Of a DNA stretch of 64,000 bases, positions 18,757 through 27,186 are shown piece after piece. The DNA comes from Salinispora fenicalii (GTDB lineage Bacteria > Actinomycetota > Actinomycetes > Mycobacteriales > Micromonosporaceae): contig NZ_AZWQ01000018.1 in assembly GCF_000514815.1 (NCBI RefSeq), positions 118 to 64,117 on the forward strand, given 5' to 3'. Below the pieces are notes generated by a model, which saw only the letters and a program-made list of their open reading frames with translations, searched no databases and had not been told where the DNA came from. Within the stretch, counting starts at the first letter, position 1. Each line of letters opens with the position of its first letter. The translations under genes and the position numbers were made by a program.

Positions 18757-18843
18757 GGGCGGACCTGGTCGCGCCGGTGGTATCGCTTCGGCCCAGCGGC
18801 CCCACAGGGGCGACGCGCGCCGGGATGAAGGGGTATTCGCTGG

Positions 18844-20040
18844 TCAGCGGGGGGCGACGATGGTGCCGGTGACCTCGCCGAGGCCGACCGTCGTGCCGTC
18901 CGGGCCGGGCGCGGTACCGGTGATAGTGATGGTGTCGCCGTCGGCCAGGAAAGTGCGTTCGCTGCCACCAACCCGGACCGGCTCCGCCCCACCCCAGGTC
19001 AGCTCGAGGAACGAGCCGACCTGGCCGCGCTCGGCGCCGGAGACGGTGCCAGAGGCGTAGAGGTCGCCGGTGCGCAGCGCGGCCCCGTTAACGGTCAGAT
19101 GGGCCAACTGCTGTGCCGGCGTCCAGTACATGGTGGCGAACGGCGGCTCGCTCACCCGCTCGCCGTTCCACTCCACCGACAGGCGCAGATCCAACCCGAG
19201 GTGCGGCTCGTCGCGCAGGTAGTCAGCGACCGGCGGATCCTGCTCCGGTGCCGGCACGAACGCCGCACCAAGCGCCTCCAGCGGCGTCACCCAGGCCGCG
19301 ACCGAGGTGGCGAAGGATTTGCCGAGGAACGGTCCGAGGGGTTGGTACTCCCAGGCCTGGATGTCCCGGGCGGACCAGTCGTTGACCAACACCACGCCGA
19401 ATACGTGGTCGGCGAAGTCTCCGACCGGGACCCGGCTGCCCAGCGGACTGGGCACACCCACCACAAAGCCGACCTCCGCCTCGATGTCGAGGCGAACCGA
19501 GGGGCCAGTGACCGGCCCCTGCGGAGTAGCCCGCTGGCCACACGGCCGGACGATCGGGGTGCCGGAGACCACGACGGTGCCGGCCCGACCGTGGTAGCCG
19601 ATCGGCAGGTGCTTCCAGTTGGGCAGCAGCGGCGGCTGGCCCGGGCGGAAGATCTGACCAACGTTGCTGGCGTGCTGCTCAGAGGAGTAGAAGTCGACGT
19701 AGTCCGCCACGTCGAAGGGGAGCTGAAGTTCCACGTCCGACAGCGGCAGAAGCAGCGGCTCGACGGCCGCCCGATGAGCGCTATCGGTGAACAGCTCGAC
19801 AATCCGCTGCCGTACCGACGTCCACTGCGGACGCCCGAGTGCCATGAAGTCGTTCAGTCGAGGGCGGCTCAGCGTACCGGCGGCCAGCACCAGGCCAGCC
19901 TGCTCGGCGCCGCCGAGGTCAAGCACGTGGGTGCCGACGCGTACGCCCACCCGCGGCTCGCGATCGGCGGTACGGAACACTCCGTACGGCAGGTTGTGCA
20001 GCCCGTACGGCGAGCCCTCCAGGCCGGTCACCCAGGTCAT
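18844..20040 (-). CDS. fahA: fumarylacetoacetase
   Basis: A 398-residue enzyme that hydrolyses 4-fumarylacetoacetate to fumarate and acetoacetate, the last step of homogentisate catabolism. It has the FAH fold with metal-site and family motifs: DFYSSEQHASNVG, GYHGRAGTVVVSGTP, DIEAEVGFVVG, VLVNDWSARDIQAWEYQPLG and KSFATSVAAWV. The ATG at 20040 overlaps the stop of the upstream unknown gene by 4 bp (ATGA), so the two are translationally coupled. The frame is open farther upstream but overlaps that gene. Confidence 0.96.
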   Translation of the reverse strand: MTWVTGLEGSPYGLHNLPYGVFRTADREPRVGVRVGTHVLDLGGAEQAGLVLAAGTLSRPRLNDFMALGRPQWTSVRQRIVELFTDSAHRAAVEPLLLPLSDVELQLPFDVADYVDFYSSEQHASNVGQIFRPGQPPLLPNWKHLPIGYHGRAGTVVVSGTPIVRPCGQRATPQGPVTGPSVRLDIEAEVGFVVGVPSPLGSRVPVGDFADHVFGVVLVNDWSARDIQAWEYQPLGPFLGKSFATSVAAWVTPLEALGAAFVPAPEQDPPVADYLRDEPHLGLDLRLSVEWNGERVSEPPFATMYWTPAQQLAHLTVNGAALRTGDLYASGTVSGAERGQVGSFLELTWGGAEPVRVGGSERTFLADGDTITITGTAPGPDGTTVGLGEVTGTIVAPR

Positions 20041-20900
20041 GCGTCGATACCCCCGTTCACCAGCCCCAGCTGGATCAGATCGGTCAGTGGTTCCAGGATG
20101 CTGCACGAGCCGTAGCCGACCCAGAGCGGACGCGCCGCCTCCAGCCGCTGCGCGATCGGTGCGAGCAACGGCCGCGGGTCGGTGGTGGTGAGTAGTTCGG
20201 TGACCCGCTCCACCTCGGCGTCCTCGGCCGCGACGAGCGCGGCGGCGAGCACGTTCGCGAAGCCGTGGTGGGTGAAGCCGGTCTCCGGGTCCAGGTGTCG
20301 CACCGCGTGGTGCAGCCCGGCGGTCAGCTTGAACGGCAACTCCCGCTGCTGACACCCGTGGATCACCGCGGCCAGCTCGGCGGGCGTGGGGAAGAGTTCG
20401 ACGGCGAGGCCACCGGTCCGGAACTTCGCGGCCACCGACAGCCCGGCGGCCCGGGCCTCGACGAGCCGGTCAAGCGCCCCCATCAAGCCGAAGGTCAGCG
20501 GAATCTCGGCGTAGACGGTGCGGCCGGCGAGTCGCTCCGCCAACGGGAAGAGCTTCGTCAGGCCCGGCTGCGGGTCCGCACCGCGGGCGGCGACGGCGAC
20601 CTCGACCTGCTGGATCGTGACGCCGGGGGGCACTGCGGCGAGGGCGGCCGGGAGGCCGTCCAGTCCGGTGTCTCCGATCAGCCCGACCACAAGCTCCTCG
20701 GCCGGGTCGACCAGGGTCTGCAGCTCACGATTGAGCACTGTGGAGGCGGGGACCAGGAGCGGGCCGACGAGCTCGGCATACCAGGACGAACGGTGCTGCC
20801 GGTGCGCCGGAACGGCATCGGGCAGCGACGCGTTGCCGGGCGGGAAGACGGCGGCGTCGTCGACGAGGCCGGCGAGGAGTCGGGGCAGCTTCGTTGACAC
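20037..20900 (-). CDS. uncharacterised protein coupled to fumarylacetoacetase
   Basis: A 287-residue soluble protein I cannot assign to a named enzyme. It has no signal peptide. Alternating beta/alpha segments with conserved-looking stretches (DDAAVFPPGNASLPDAV, AEIPLTFGLMGALDRL, AAKFRTGGLAVELFP, PFKLTAGLHHAVRH) suggest a TIM-barrel-like fold with a histidine-rich pocket. It sits between homogentisate dioxygenase (divergent) and fumarylacetoacetase (coupled). Maleylacetoacetate isomerase would act between those two and is not otherwise found here, so this is a candidate for that step. The GTG start is leaderless, eight bases from a TAGATT -10 box. Confidence 0.8.
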   Translation of the reverse strand: MSTKLPRLLAGLVDDAAVFPPGNASLPDAVPAHRQHRSSWYAELVGPLLVPASTVLNRELQTLVDPAEELVVGLIGDTGLDGLPAALAAVPPGVTIQQVEVAVAARGADPQPGLTKLFPLAERLAGRTVYAEIPLTFGLMGALDRLVEARAAGLSVAAKFRTGGLAVELFPTPAELAAVIHGCQQRELPFKLTAGLHHAVRHLDPETGFTHHGFANVLAAALVAAEDAEVERVTELLTTTDPRPLLAPIAQRLEAARPLWVGYGSCSILEPLTDLIQLGLVNGGIDA

Positions 20901-20908
20901 GACACAAC

Positions 20909-20937
20909 AATCTACGGGACGCTAAAGGAGCGGACAA
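20909..20937 (-). promoter_or_regulatory. sigma-70-type promoter of the unknown-fahA operon
   Basis: On the minus strand TTGTCC (20937-20932) and TAGATT (20914-20909) are 17 bp apart, and the GTG start follows eight bases later. A hexamer dyad GACAAT-N8-ATTGTC (20933-20952) overlaps the -35 box and could bind a regulator shared with the divergent homogentisate dioxygenase gene. Confidence 0.55.
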
Positions 20938-20986
20938 TAGCGTCCGATTGTCGGACACCGTGGAATATCTGCTCGGGGAGGGCGAG

Positions 20987-22153
20987 ATGCCGTTCTACCG
21001 CCGCGTCGGCGAGGTGCCGCGCAAGCGCCACACCCAGTTCCGTCAGCCCGACGGCCGCCTCTACGCCGAGGAGTTGGTGGGTCAAGAAGGCTTCTCCGAC
21101 GACTCCTCGCTGCTCTACCACCGGCACGCACCGACCGCGATCGTGGCTGCCGAGGAGTTCACCCCACCGGCGGTCACCTACACGCCGAACCTCCCGCTCA
21201 AGCCCCGCCACCTGCGCACCCACCAACTCGACGCAGCCAGCGCCGACCCGGTACTCGGCCGGCGCTACCTGCTCGGCAACGACGACGTCCGGATCGCGTA
21301 CGTGCTGGCCGAGCAGCCCTCCCCGCTGTTCCGCGACGCCACCGGCGACCACTGCCTCTACGTCGAATCCGGCAGCCTGCGGGTCGAGTCCCCCTTCGGC
21401 CCCCTCGACGCCGTCGCCGGCGACTACGTGATCATCCCGACCTCGACCATCCACCGGCTCGTTCCCACCGGCAGCGAGCCCGTTCGGCTACTGGCGGTCG
21501 AGGCGGCCGGCCACATCGGCCCGCCCAAGCGCTATCTGTCGGTGCGCGGTCAGTTCCTGGAACACTCGCCGTACTGTGAGCGAGACGTCCGCGGACCGGA
21601 CACGCCACTGCTCGTTGACGGCGAGGAGCTCGAGGTCCTGGTCCGGCACCGACGCGGCTGGACCCGGCACGTCTACGCCAATCACCCGTTCGACGTGGTC
21701 GGCTGGGACGGGCACCTCTACCCGTGGGCGTTCTCCATCCACGACTTCGAGCCGATCACCGGCCGGGTCCACCAGCCCCCACCGGTGCACCAGACTTTCC
21801 AGGGCCCGAACTTCGTGATCTGCTCGTTCGTCCCCCGCAAGGTGGACTACCACCCCGACGCGATCCCAGTGCCGTACAACCACCACAACGTCGACTCCGA
21901 CGAGGTGCTCTTCTACACCGGGGGCAACTACGAGGCGCGACGCGGCTCCGGCATCGGCCAGGGATCGATCTCACTACACCCGTCGGGCTTCACCCACGGA
22001 CCGCAGCCCGGCGCCGCCGAACGGTCGATCGGCGTCGACTACTTCGACGAGCTCGCCGTCATGGTCGACACCTTCCGTCCGCTGGAGCTCTGCGACGCCG
22101 CCGCGGCCTGCGAAGACGACGCGTACGCCTGGACCTGGGCGCGGCGCGAGTAG
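20987..22153 (+). CDS. hmgA: homogentisate 1,2-dioxygenase
   Basis: A 388-residue Fe(II) dioxygenase that opens homogentisate to maleylacetoacetate. Cupin motifs and probable iron-binding histidines are visible in DYVIIPTSTIHRL, PYNHHNVDSDEVLFYTGG and SLHPSGFTHGPQPG. The ATG at 20987 (MPFYRRVGEVPRKRH) follows GGGGAGGG. The frame is open back to a TTG at 20894, but that would overlap the divergent gene's start. The gene converges with the TPR gene, with 5 bp between stops. Confidence 0.95.
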   Translation: MPFYRRVGEVPRKRHTQFRQPDGRLYAEELVGQEGFSDDSSLLYHRHAPTAIVAAEEFTPPAVTYTPNLPLKPRHLRTHQLDAASADPVLGRRYLLGNDDVRIAYVLAEQPSPLFRDATGDHCLYVESGSLRVESPFGPLDAVAGDYVIIPTSTIHRLVPTGSEPVRLLAVEAAGHIGPPKRYLSVRGQFLEHSPYCERDVRGPDTPLLVDGEELEVLVRHRRGWTRHVYANHPFDVVGWDGHLYPWAFSIHDFEPITGRVHQPPPVHQTFQGPNFVICSFVPRKVDYHPDAIPVPYNHHNVDSDEVLFYTGGNYEARRGSGIGQGSISLHPSGFTHGPQPGAAERSIGVDYFDELAVMVDTFRPLELCDAAAACEDDAYAWTWARRE

Positions 22154-22158
22154 CCGCT

Positions 22159-23184
22159 TCAGCGCACCGAGCGGGCGAGCGCGGTGACGACGGCGAAGGC
22201 CGCCACCGCGATCGCCAGGACCAGCGGCCAGACCGTGCCAACGAGGGTGTAGAGCAGTAACAGCACCGGGGCCGCGGCAGTCGCGTACCCGGCCAGCGCC
22301 AGCGGCCGGTCGGAGCGCAGCAGCTCCGGCAGGATCGTGCGGGCCACGCCGGGCAGCTTCGCCGCGTACCGCCACACCATCAACCCGCCACCGAGGGCGG
22401 CCGCCGCCGCGACGGCCCGGGACAGCCCCGGGCTGCCCACCGCGAAGCAGGCGATCACCACCGCGGCGACCATGGACCAACCGGCTCCAATGACGACGAG
22501 TTGACGAAGGCCGACCGAGATCGTTCGAACCGAATTGACCCGACCAGGGCTGATCGCCGCCGCGTCGGCAAGGTGCTCCAGCGCCTCGCTCCACCGGCGC
22601 TGCTCCAGCCGCAGCACCCCGATGTCGTGCCGCGCCTCGGCGAGCTGCGGGTCGAGCCGCAGCGCTTCGGTGTACGCCCGCTCGGCCAGGTCATACAGCT
22701 GCAGGTTGGCCGCGACCAACCCGAGCACCAGGTGCCCCGCCGGCTCCTGTGGGGCCAACTCCACCCCCCGCCAGGCCGCGTTCAGCGCGGGCTGGCCGTT
22801 GCGGGAACCGGCCAGGATCGCCGCGCCGCTGCGCTGGGCGTACGCGTCATCCGGTCCCAGCGCGAGAATGCGGTCCGCGGTCCGGGCCGCCTCCCCATGC
22901 TCGGTCAGGTCTGCCAGGGCCATCCCCCGCGCGACCAGCGCGGGGACCGAGTCCGCCGCGACCGCCAACGCGCCGTCGGCGGCGGTGAGCGCCTCCGCGG
23001 GCCGCCCCGCCGCGAGCTGCACCCGAGAAAGCTCGGTCAGCACCGCCGCGTGGCCGGGGTCAAGGGCGAGGGCGAACCCCAGCTCGGTGACGGCCTCGTC
23101 GTAGCGGCCGAGCTCGGCGAGGAGCTGGGCTCGCTGGAGGTACCCGTCGGCAGCGGAGCGGTCAGAGGTGGGTTCGCTGGACAT
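22159..23184 (-). CDS. tetratricopeptide-repeat membrane protein
   Basis: A 341-residue protein. Residues about 12-220 contain five or six TPR units (AELGRYDEAVTELGFALALDP; DLAERAYTEALRLDPQLAEA). Residues about 235-335 contain three to four hydrophobic helices (MVAAVVIACFAVG; APVLLLLYTLVGTVWPLVLAIAV). It is likely a membrane-bound scaffold with a cytosolic TPR domain. No neighbour reveals its partner. Confidence 0.8.
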   Translation of the reverse strand: MSSEPTSDRSAADGYLQRAQLLAELGRYDEAVTELGFALALDPGHAAVLTELSRVQLAAGRPAEALTAADGALAVAADSVPALVARGMALADLTEHGEAARTADRILALGPDDAYAQRSGAAILAGSRNGQPALNAAWRGVELAPQEPAGHLVLGLVAANLQLYDLAERAYTEALRLDPQLAEARHDIGVLRLEQRRWSEALEHLADAAAISPGRVNSVRTISVGLRQLVVIGAGWSMVAAVVIACFAVGSPGLSRAVAAAAALGGGLMVWRYAAKLPGVARTILPELLRSDRPLALAGYATAAAPVLLLLYTLVGTVWPLVLAIAVAAFAVVTALARSVR

Positions 23185-23339
23185 CGCTGCAAGCCTAGAC
23201 GAGTAGCTCCGAAGTCAAGGGTCCATGCCTAGACGTAGAAAGGCGTCCATCGGCACGCCTCACTGCGACACAAATCTTCTCAGCACACTCGGATACTGGA
23301 TCCACCGCACCATATCCACCTCTCCAGTTTGCCTTCACT

Positions 23340-23450
23340 GACACGTCGGTCTATGCCGGCGCGGGTGCACAGGTCCCAGCGAAGATGAGTCGCTATGGGT
23401 TGTCGCCGGCGGCCAGGAGCAGAGCTGCTGCGGTGGCGTCTGTGGCATGA
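23340..23450 (-). mobile_element. degenerate IS110-like transposase fragment
   Basis: Read on the minus strand, 23450-23340 gives AATDATAAALLLAAGDNP, a stop, then RLIFAGTCAPAPA. The AAGDNPxRL and following CGxxP-like pattern resembles the C-terminal part of IS110/IS116 transposases. Stops and missing residues show decay. An imperfect 15-bp inverted repeat (23447-23461 and 23491-23505, 14 of 15 matching) lies beside it. The remainder of 23185-23564 has no gene. Confidence 0.4.
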
Positions 23451-23564
23451 GATCTCCGGTATGACGCTCGAGCTTGGTCGCTGAACCGCCTACCGGAGAC
23501 CTCATCAGCTATCGACTACCGTCACGCCGCAGCTTTCACCGGCCTCACGTCGGTACGCCACCGC

Positions 23565-24047
23565 CTATGCGCAGCTGTATTTGCGGATATAGCGAATCAG
23601 GCCGGCGACGTCGAAGGGGGTCAGGCGGCCGCCAGCCCCACTGGAGTAGCTGGCCTCCGCCACGGTGCTGTCGGGCGCAAGGACGAACTCCGTAGCCTGC
23701 AGGTAGGTCAGCTCGTCGTCGACGTAGGCGCCCGTCGCCTCGGCCACCTTGGCGACATCGGCGCTGTGTCCAACTGGAAAGCCGAGCTCGAGCTTCTCGA
23801 TGAGCCTACGAGAGGTCTCCTCATCGTCAACCGACAACGCGGCGACACGTACCCCGAGTTCCACGAGGGCATCGCTGGCCTCTTGGAATCTCGCAAGCTG
23901 CTTGCTGCAGAATGGGCACCATGATCCGCGATAGATCAACACAACGCCGAACTGACCGGCGAGATCCTCCGGTAGGTTGAGCATGCCGCCCCCTACCGCA
24001 GGAACCTGAAGCTTCGGAAACGGCTGCCCCTTATTGAGTCTAGTCAA
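23565..24047 (-). CDS. peroxiredoxin-like thioredoxin-fold protein
   Basis: A 160-residue AhpC/TSA-family protein. The active-site region is YRGSWCPFCSKQLARFQ, with a peroxidatic Cys and a CxxC partner as in atypical 2-Cys enzymes. The tail RKYSCA adds one more Cys. Such proteins reduce peroxides using thiols in the cytosol. The TTG start at 24047 has AAGGAAG ten bases upstream. It is divergent from a TetR gene with two dyads between them, and IS relics lie on both sides, suggesting acquisition. Confidence 0.85.
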   Translation of the reverse strand: MTRLNKGQPFPKLQVPAVGGGMLNLPEDLAGQFGVVLIYRGSWCPFCSKQLARFQEASDALVELGVRVAALSVDDEETSRRLIEKLELGFPVGHSADVAKVAEATGAYVDDELTYLQATEFVLAPDSTVAEASYSSGAGGRLTPFDVAGLIRYIRKYSCA

Positions 24048-24091
24048 CGTTTATTCTTCCTTTGTCGGCGCCGGCATCCGCATGCCGAACA

Positions 24092-24142
24092 TTGGACCAT
24101 GCAGTCCAAGCTAGAGGGCATATCCTGGACTCACAAGTCCAG
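24092..24142. promoter_or_regulatory. two dyad operators between peroxiredoxin and TetR genes
   Basis: TTGGAC-N6-GTCCAA (24092-24109) and CTGGACT-N4-AGTCCAG (24125-24142) share the half-site TGGAC/GTCCA and are both perfect inverted repeats, with 33 bp between starts (about three helical turns). This suits cooperative binding of the adjacent TetR protein, controlling both divergent genes. Confidence 0.65.
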
Positions 24143-24160
24143 TTTTGCTAGTGTTCCGGC

Positions 24161-24820
24161 ATGATGACCAGCCAGCGCACCCCCAAGCTGACCCCCCGGG
24201 GCGCCGCGACCAGGACCCGCATCGTGGAGGCTGCGGCCAACCTCATCCGTGAGCATGGGGCTGCGGGCACAAGCCTGGACGACGTAATGGCGGCGAGCAG
24301 GACCAGCAAGTCGCAGCTATACCACTATTTCGCGAACAAGGATGACCTACTCCGAGCGGCAGCATGGCAGCAAACTGACCGGACGATGGAGTCCCAGCGC
24401 CCTGAGCTGGACCAGCTGGACTCCTTGCCCGCCCTGCGTCGGTGGCGCGACAAGGTCATCACCGCCCGTGACGAGGCCAAAGACCTGGGCGGCTGCCCGC
24501 TGGGCTCCCTGGCCAACGAAATCGCCGATGGCGATCCGCAGACTCATGCCGTACTGCAGAAGTGCTTCACCGCGTGGGCATCCCCGCTACTGACCGGGTT
24601 GACCACCATGCGCGACCAAGGACAGCTGAGGCCGGACGCCGATCCAGACGCACTGGCCGAGGGCATCATGGCCGCCCTACAAGGGGGGCTGCTGCTGAGC
24701 AAGACCTACCGGACCAGCCGGCCGCTCGCCCGGGCGCTGGACATGGCGATCGAGCATGTCGAAAGCTACTCCACCGATACTCGGAAATCGGTGATCCCGG
24801 ATCAGCGGCAGGAACTGTAG
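24161..24820 (+). CDS. TetR family regulator (LmrA/YxaF-like)
   Basis: A 219-residue protein. Helix-turn-helix at about 40-62 (TSLDDVMAASRTSKSQLYHYF), followed by a C-terminal domain with GGCPLGSLANEIADGDP, a hallmark of the LmrA/YxaF-like TetR subgroup. Start is ATG at 24161, or the ATG immediately after. The likely targets are itself and the divergent peroxiredoxin through the two dyads at 24092-24142. The inducer is unknown; an electrophile or oxidant would fit the target. Confidence 0.9.
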   Translation: MMTSQRTPKLTPRGAATRTRIVEAAANLIREHGAAGTSLDDVMAASRTSKSQLYHYFANKDDLLRAAAWQQTDRTMESQRPELDQLDSLPALRRWRDKVITARDEAKDLGGCPLGSLANEIADGDPQTHAVLQKCFTAWASPLLTGLTTMRDQGQLRPDADPDALAEGIMAALQGGLLLSKTYRTSRPLARALDMAIEHVESYSTDTRKSVIPDQRQEL

Positions 24821-24831
24821 AAAAACACGAT

Positions 24832-25118
24832 CGGCCCTTCCCGCAATCGGTGGTAACGAAGGTGGCGAGGGGTCACGAACTCCGGCGTGTGGAAGACGTC
24901 GATAAATTTACATGGATGGCGTTCTCGGGATTGTCCCCGCTGGTCATCGAAGGTGTGGTTGCCAAGAGTGAGCGGATCGTGGGGTGGACCGAACGCCCCA
25001 GGACACCGTGGCCTGTTCGATGCATGGGGCCTCGTCGGGACGATCCACGGCTATCGTCGGCAACCGGCGCCCGACGGTCCAATCGGCGGGCACCAGGTGG
25101 TGGTCCGCGCTGGCCGCC
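24832..25118 (+). mobile_element. relic of an ISL3-family transposase N-terminus
   Basis: From ATG 24916 the plus strand reads MAFSGLSPLVIEGVVAKSER in one frame, then RTPQDTVACSMHGASSG in a second, then TIHGYRRQPAPDGPIGGHQ in a third. Together these match the order of ISL3 transposase N-termini (FPGLS, ACPxCG zinc motif, VHGYxRR.AD.P). At least two frameshifts and loss of the rest make it dead. The left part (24832-24915) may hold the IS end. The relic stops at the ispF 3' end. Confidence 0.6.
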
Positions 25119-25613
25119 TCAGAAGCGATCATTCGTGGGGGCCGCGTACACCAAGGCCACCGCGATACCGGTCAGGCCCTCATCCCGGCCGGGAAAGCCG
25201 AGCCCGTCGGTGGTGGCGGCGGAGACGCTGACCGGGGCGCCCACCGCCGCCGAGAGCACCTGCTGCGCCTCGGCCCGACGCGGCCCGATCTTGGGACGGT
25301 TCCCAATCACCTGCACCGACACGTTGCCGATCGTGTAGCCGGCCGCCCGCACCCGACGGGCGCTCTCGCTGAGCAGAGCCACGCCGGAAGCACCGGACCA
25401 CTCCGGCTGCCCCACCCCGAAGTTGGCGCCGAGATCGCCGAGGTCGGCGGCGGAGAGCAACGCGTTACACGCGGCGTGGGCGGCGACATCCGCATCCGAA
25501 TGCCCGGCCAGGCCGTCCTGCCCGGGCCAGTGCAGGCCGGCAACCCAACATGGCCGACCGGACTCGAAAGCGTGCATGTCAACGCCGATGGCAACCCGCG
25601 GAACGATCACCAT
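25119..25613 (-). CDS. ispF: 2-C-methyl-D-erythritol 2,4-cyclodiphosphate synthase
   Basis: A 164-residue enzyme of the MEP isoprenoid pathway that cyclises CDP-ME 2-phosphate. Metal-site motifs are visible: GVDMHAF near the N-terminus and [20 protein letters not shown]; the usual DALL reads NALL here, at a position not among the metal ligands. The [13 protein letters not shown] motif is near the C-terminus. It lies 13 bp after ispD on the same strand. The C-terminus abuts an ISL3 relic. Confidence 0.95.
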   Translation of the reverse strand: MVIVPRVAIGVDMHAFESGRPCWVAGLHWPGQDGLAGHSDADVAAHAACNALLSAADLGDLGANFGVGQPEWSGASGVALLSESARRVRAAGYTIGNVSVQVIGNRPKIGPRRAEAQQVLSAAVGAPVSVSAATTDGLGFPGRDEGLTGIAVALVYAAPTNDRF

Positions 25614-25626
25614 CCGAGGGTACGCG

Positions 25627-26322
25627 TCAGCGGCCGACCGTCAGCAGGTGCTCGGCCAGCGCCAGGTCGAACGGGCGTGTGATCTTCAGGGCGTGTTCGG
25701 ACCCGGGTACGCAGACCACCGGCACACCCAGCTTCTCGACCAGGCCGGCATCGTCGGTGAGCGGGTCGGTAGCGGCGGCGTGCGCGGTGGTCAACACCGA
25801 CCGCCGGAACCCCTGCGGCGTCTGCACCGCCCGCAGAGCGGAGCGATCGACCGTGCCGAGGACCCGTTCGCCGACACCGACCTCCTTGATGGTGTCGACC
25901 ACCGGCAGCACCGGGATCACCGCGTCGTGACCGGACCGGACCGCCTCGGCAACCGACTCGACCAGCTCGGGTGGGGTGAGTGCTCGGGCCGCATCGTGCA
26001 CCAGCACGACCTCCGGGCCGGCGGGGACTGCGGCGAGCGCGGCGGCGACCGAGGCCTGCCGTTGGGCGCCGCCCGGCACCACGGTGACCGGTGCCACCGG
26101 GGCCAACAGTTCGCGGACCGCGACGAGGTCGGCCGCCGGAGCGGCCACCACCACGGTGTGCACCGACGCGGCGGCGGCGAGCCGACGGACCGCGTGCACC
26201 AGTAGCGGCTCCCCGCCGAGCAGCCGAAGGGCCTTCGGCCGGCCGGGGCCCAGCCGTACGCCGGCACCGGCCGCAGGCACGAGGACCGCGACGTCACCGC
26301 GCGGATCAAGCTGCGCGGTCAC
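25627..26322 (-). CDS. ispD: 2-C-methyl-D-erythritol 4-phosphate cytidylyltransferase
   Basis: A 231-residue enzyme that couples MEP to CTP. The nucleotide-binding loop is [18 protein letters not shown], and the family signature [16 protein letters not shown] is present. Its position between carD and ispF is the conserved actinobacterial order, so carD, ispD and ispF may be co-transcribed. Confidence 0.95.
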   Translation of the reverse strand: MTAQLDPRGDVAVLVPAAGAGVRLGPGRPKALRLLGGEPLLVHAVRRLAAAASVHTVVVAAPAADLVAVRELLAPVAPVTVVPGGAQRQASVAAALAAVPAGPEVVLVHDAARALTPPELVESVAEAVRSGHDAVIPVLPVVDTIKEVGVGERVLGTVDRSALRAVQTPQGFRRSVLTTAHAAATDPLTDDAGLVEKLGVPVVCVPGSEHALKITRPFDLALAEHLLTVGR

Positions 26323-26378
26323 GTCGCGGTCCTCGGTGATTTCCTCATGGCAGATCGGGTACGACGATCAGGTGCAGA

Positions 26379-26864
26379 TCAGGCTTCGGTCAGCACCTTG
26401 TCGAGCAGCGTCTCCGCCTCGTCCTTGGTGCTCTTTTCGGCCAGTGCGACCTCACCAACGAGAATGTCGCGGGCCTTGGCGAGCATGCGCTTCTCGCCTG
26501 CGGACAGCCCCCGCTCCCGCTCTCGACGCCACAGGTCGCGGACGACCTCGGCCACCTTCAGCGGATTACCGGAGGCCAACTTCTCAAGATTCGCCTTGTA
26601 ACGCCGTGACCAGTTGGTCGGCTCCTCGGTGTGCGGAGCCCGGAGAACGTCAAAGACCTTGCCGAGGCCCTCTTCGCCGACCACCTCGCGCACACCCACG
26701 ATCTCGGCATTCTCCGCGGGAACCCGGACCGTGAGGTCACCCTGCGCGACCCTGAGAACGAGGTACTGCTTCTCCTCGCCCTTGATGACCCGAGTCTCGA
26801 TTGCCTCGATGAGTGCGGCCCCGTGGTGGGGGTAAACAACGGTCTCGCCGACACTGAAAACCAT
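26379..26864 (-). CDS. carD: CarD-type RNA polymerase-binding regulator
   Basis: A 161-residue protein beginning [20 protein letters not shown], the Tudor-like RNA polymerase interaction domain. The C-terminal helical DNA-binding part contains [13 protein letters not shown] and a conserved tryptophan used to stabilise open complexes. In mycobacteria CarD is essential and regulates rRNA transcription. AAAGGGG lies before the ATG. Confidence 0.96.
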   Translation of the reverse strand: MVFSVGETVVYPHHGAALIEAIETRVIKGEEKQYLVLRVAQGDLTVRVPAENAEIVGVREVVGEEGLGKVFDVLRAPHTEEPTNWSRRYKANLEKLASGNPLKVAEVVRDLWRRERERGLSAGEKRMLAKARDILVGEVALAEKSTKDEAETLLDKVLTEA

Positions 26865-26891
26865 AGGTTCGAAACCCCTTTCGCTGTGTCT

Positions 26892-26919
26892 AGGGTAACA
26901 CGCTCAGACACCGGTGTCT
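26892..26919 (-). promoter_or_regulatory. carD promoter with 14-bp palindrome
   Basis: On the minus strand a TACCCT -10 box (26897-26892) stands about 28 bases before the carD ATG. AGACACCGGTGTCT (26906-26919) is a perfect palindrome overlapping the expected -35 position. The remaining spacer up to 27186 holds no gene that I can support. Confidence 0.45.
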
Positions 26920-27186
26920 CACCGCTGCCCTGACCGTTGGCGCAGCTCAGGGGCTCTGTGAGAGGGATTTCTTCAGTTTGACCGGCAGTCAGACCGAAGC
27001 AATGAACACGCTCCGTAACGGCAATGTGCCGCCACGACTGAGTGACGAAACCCGGGATCCAAGACGATGCGCTCAACTCATGGTAGCCCGCATCGCGGGC
27101 CCACGCCCATGCCTGGCGGGAGCGGGACCAGTACGGCAGGCTGAACAAGAGCCTGCCTCAGGCTCGCCATAATTCCAGGGAGTTCG

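Noticed and set aside
24562..25338. A 258-codon plus-strand frame continuing past the TetR gene
   Set aside because: It starts inside the TetR gene in another frame and passes through the ISL3 relic into ispF antisense; only the ISL3-like stretch has meaning.
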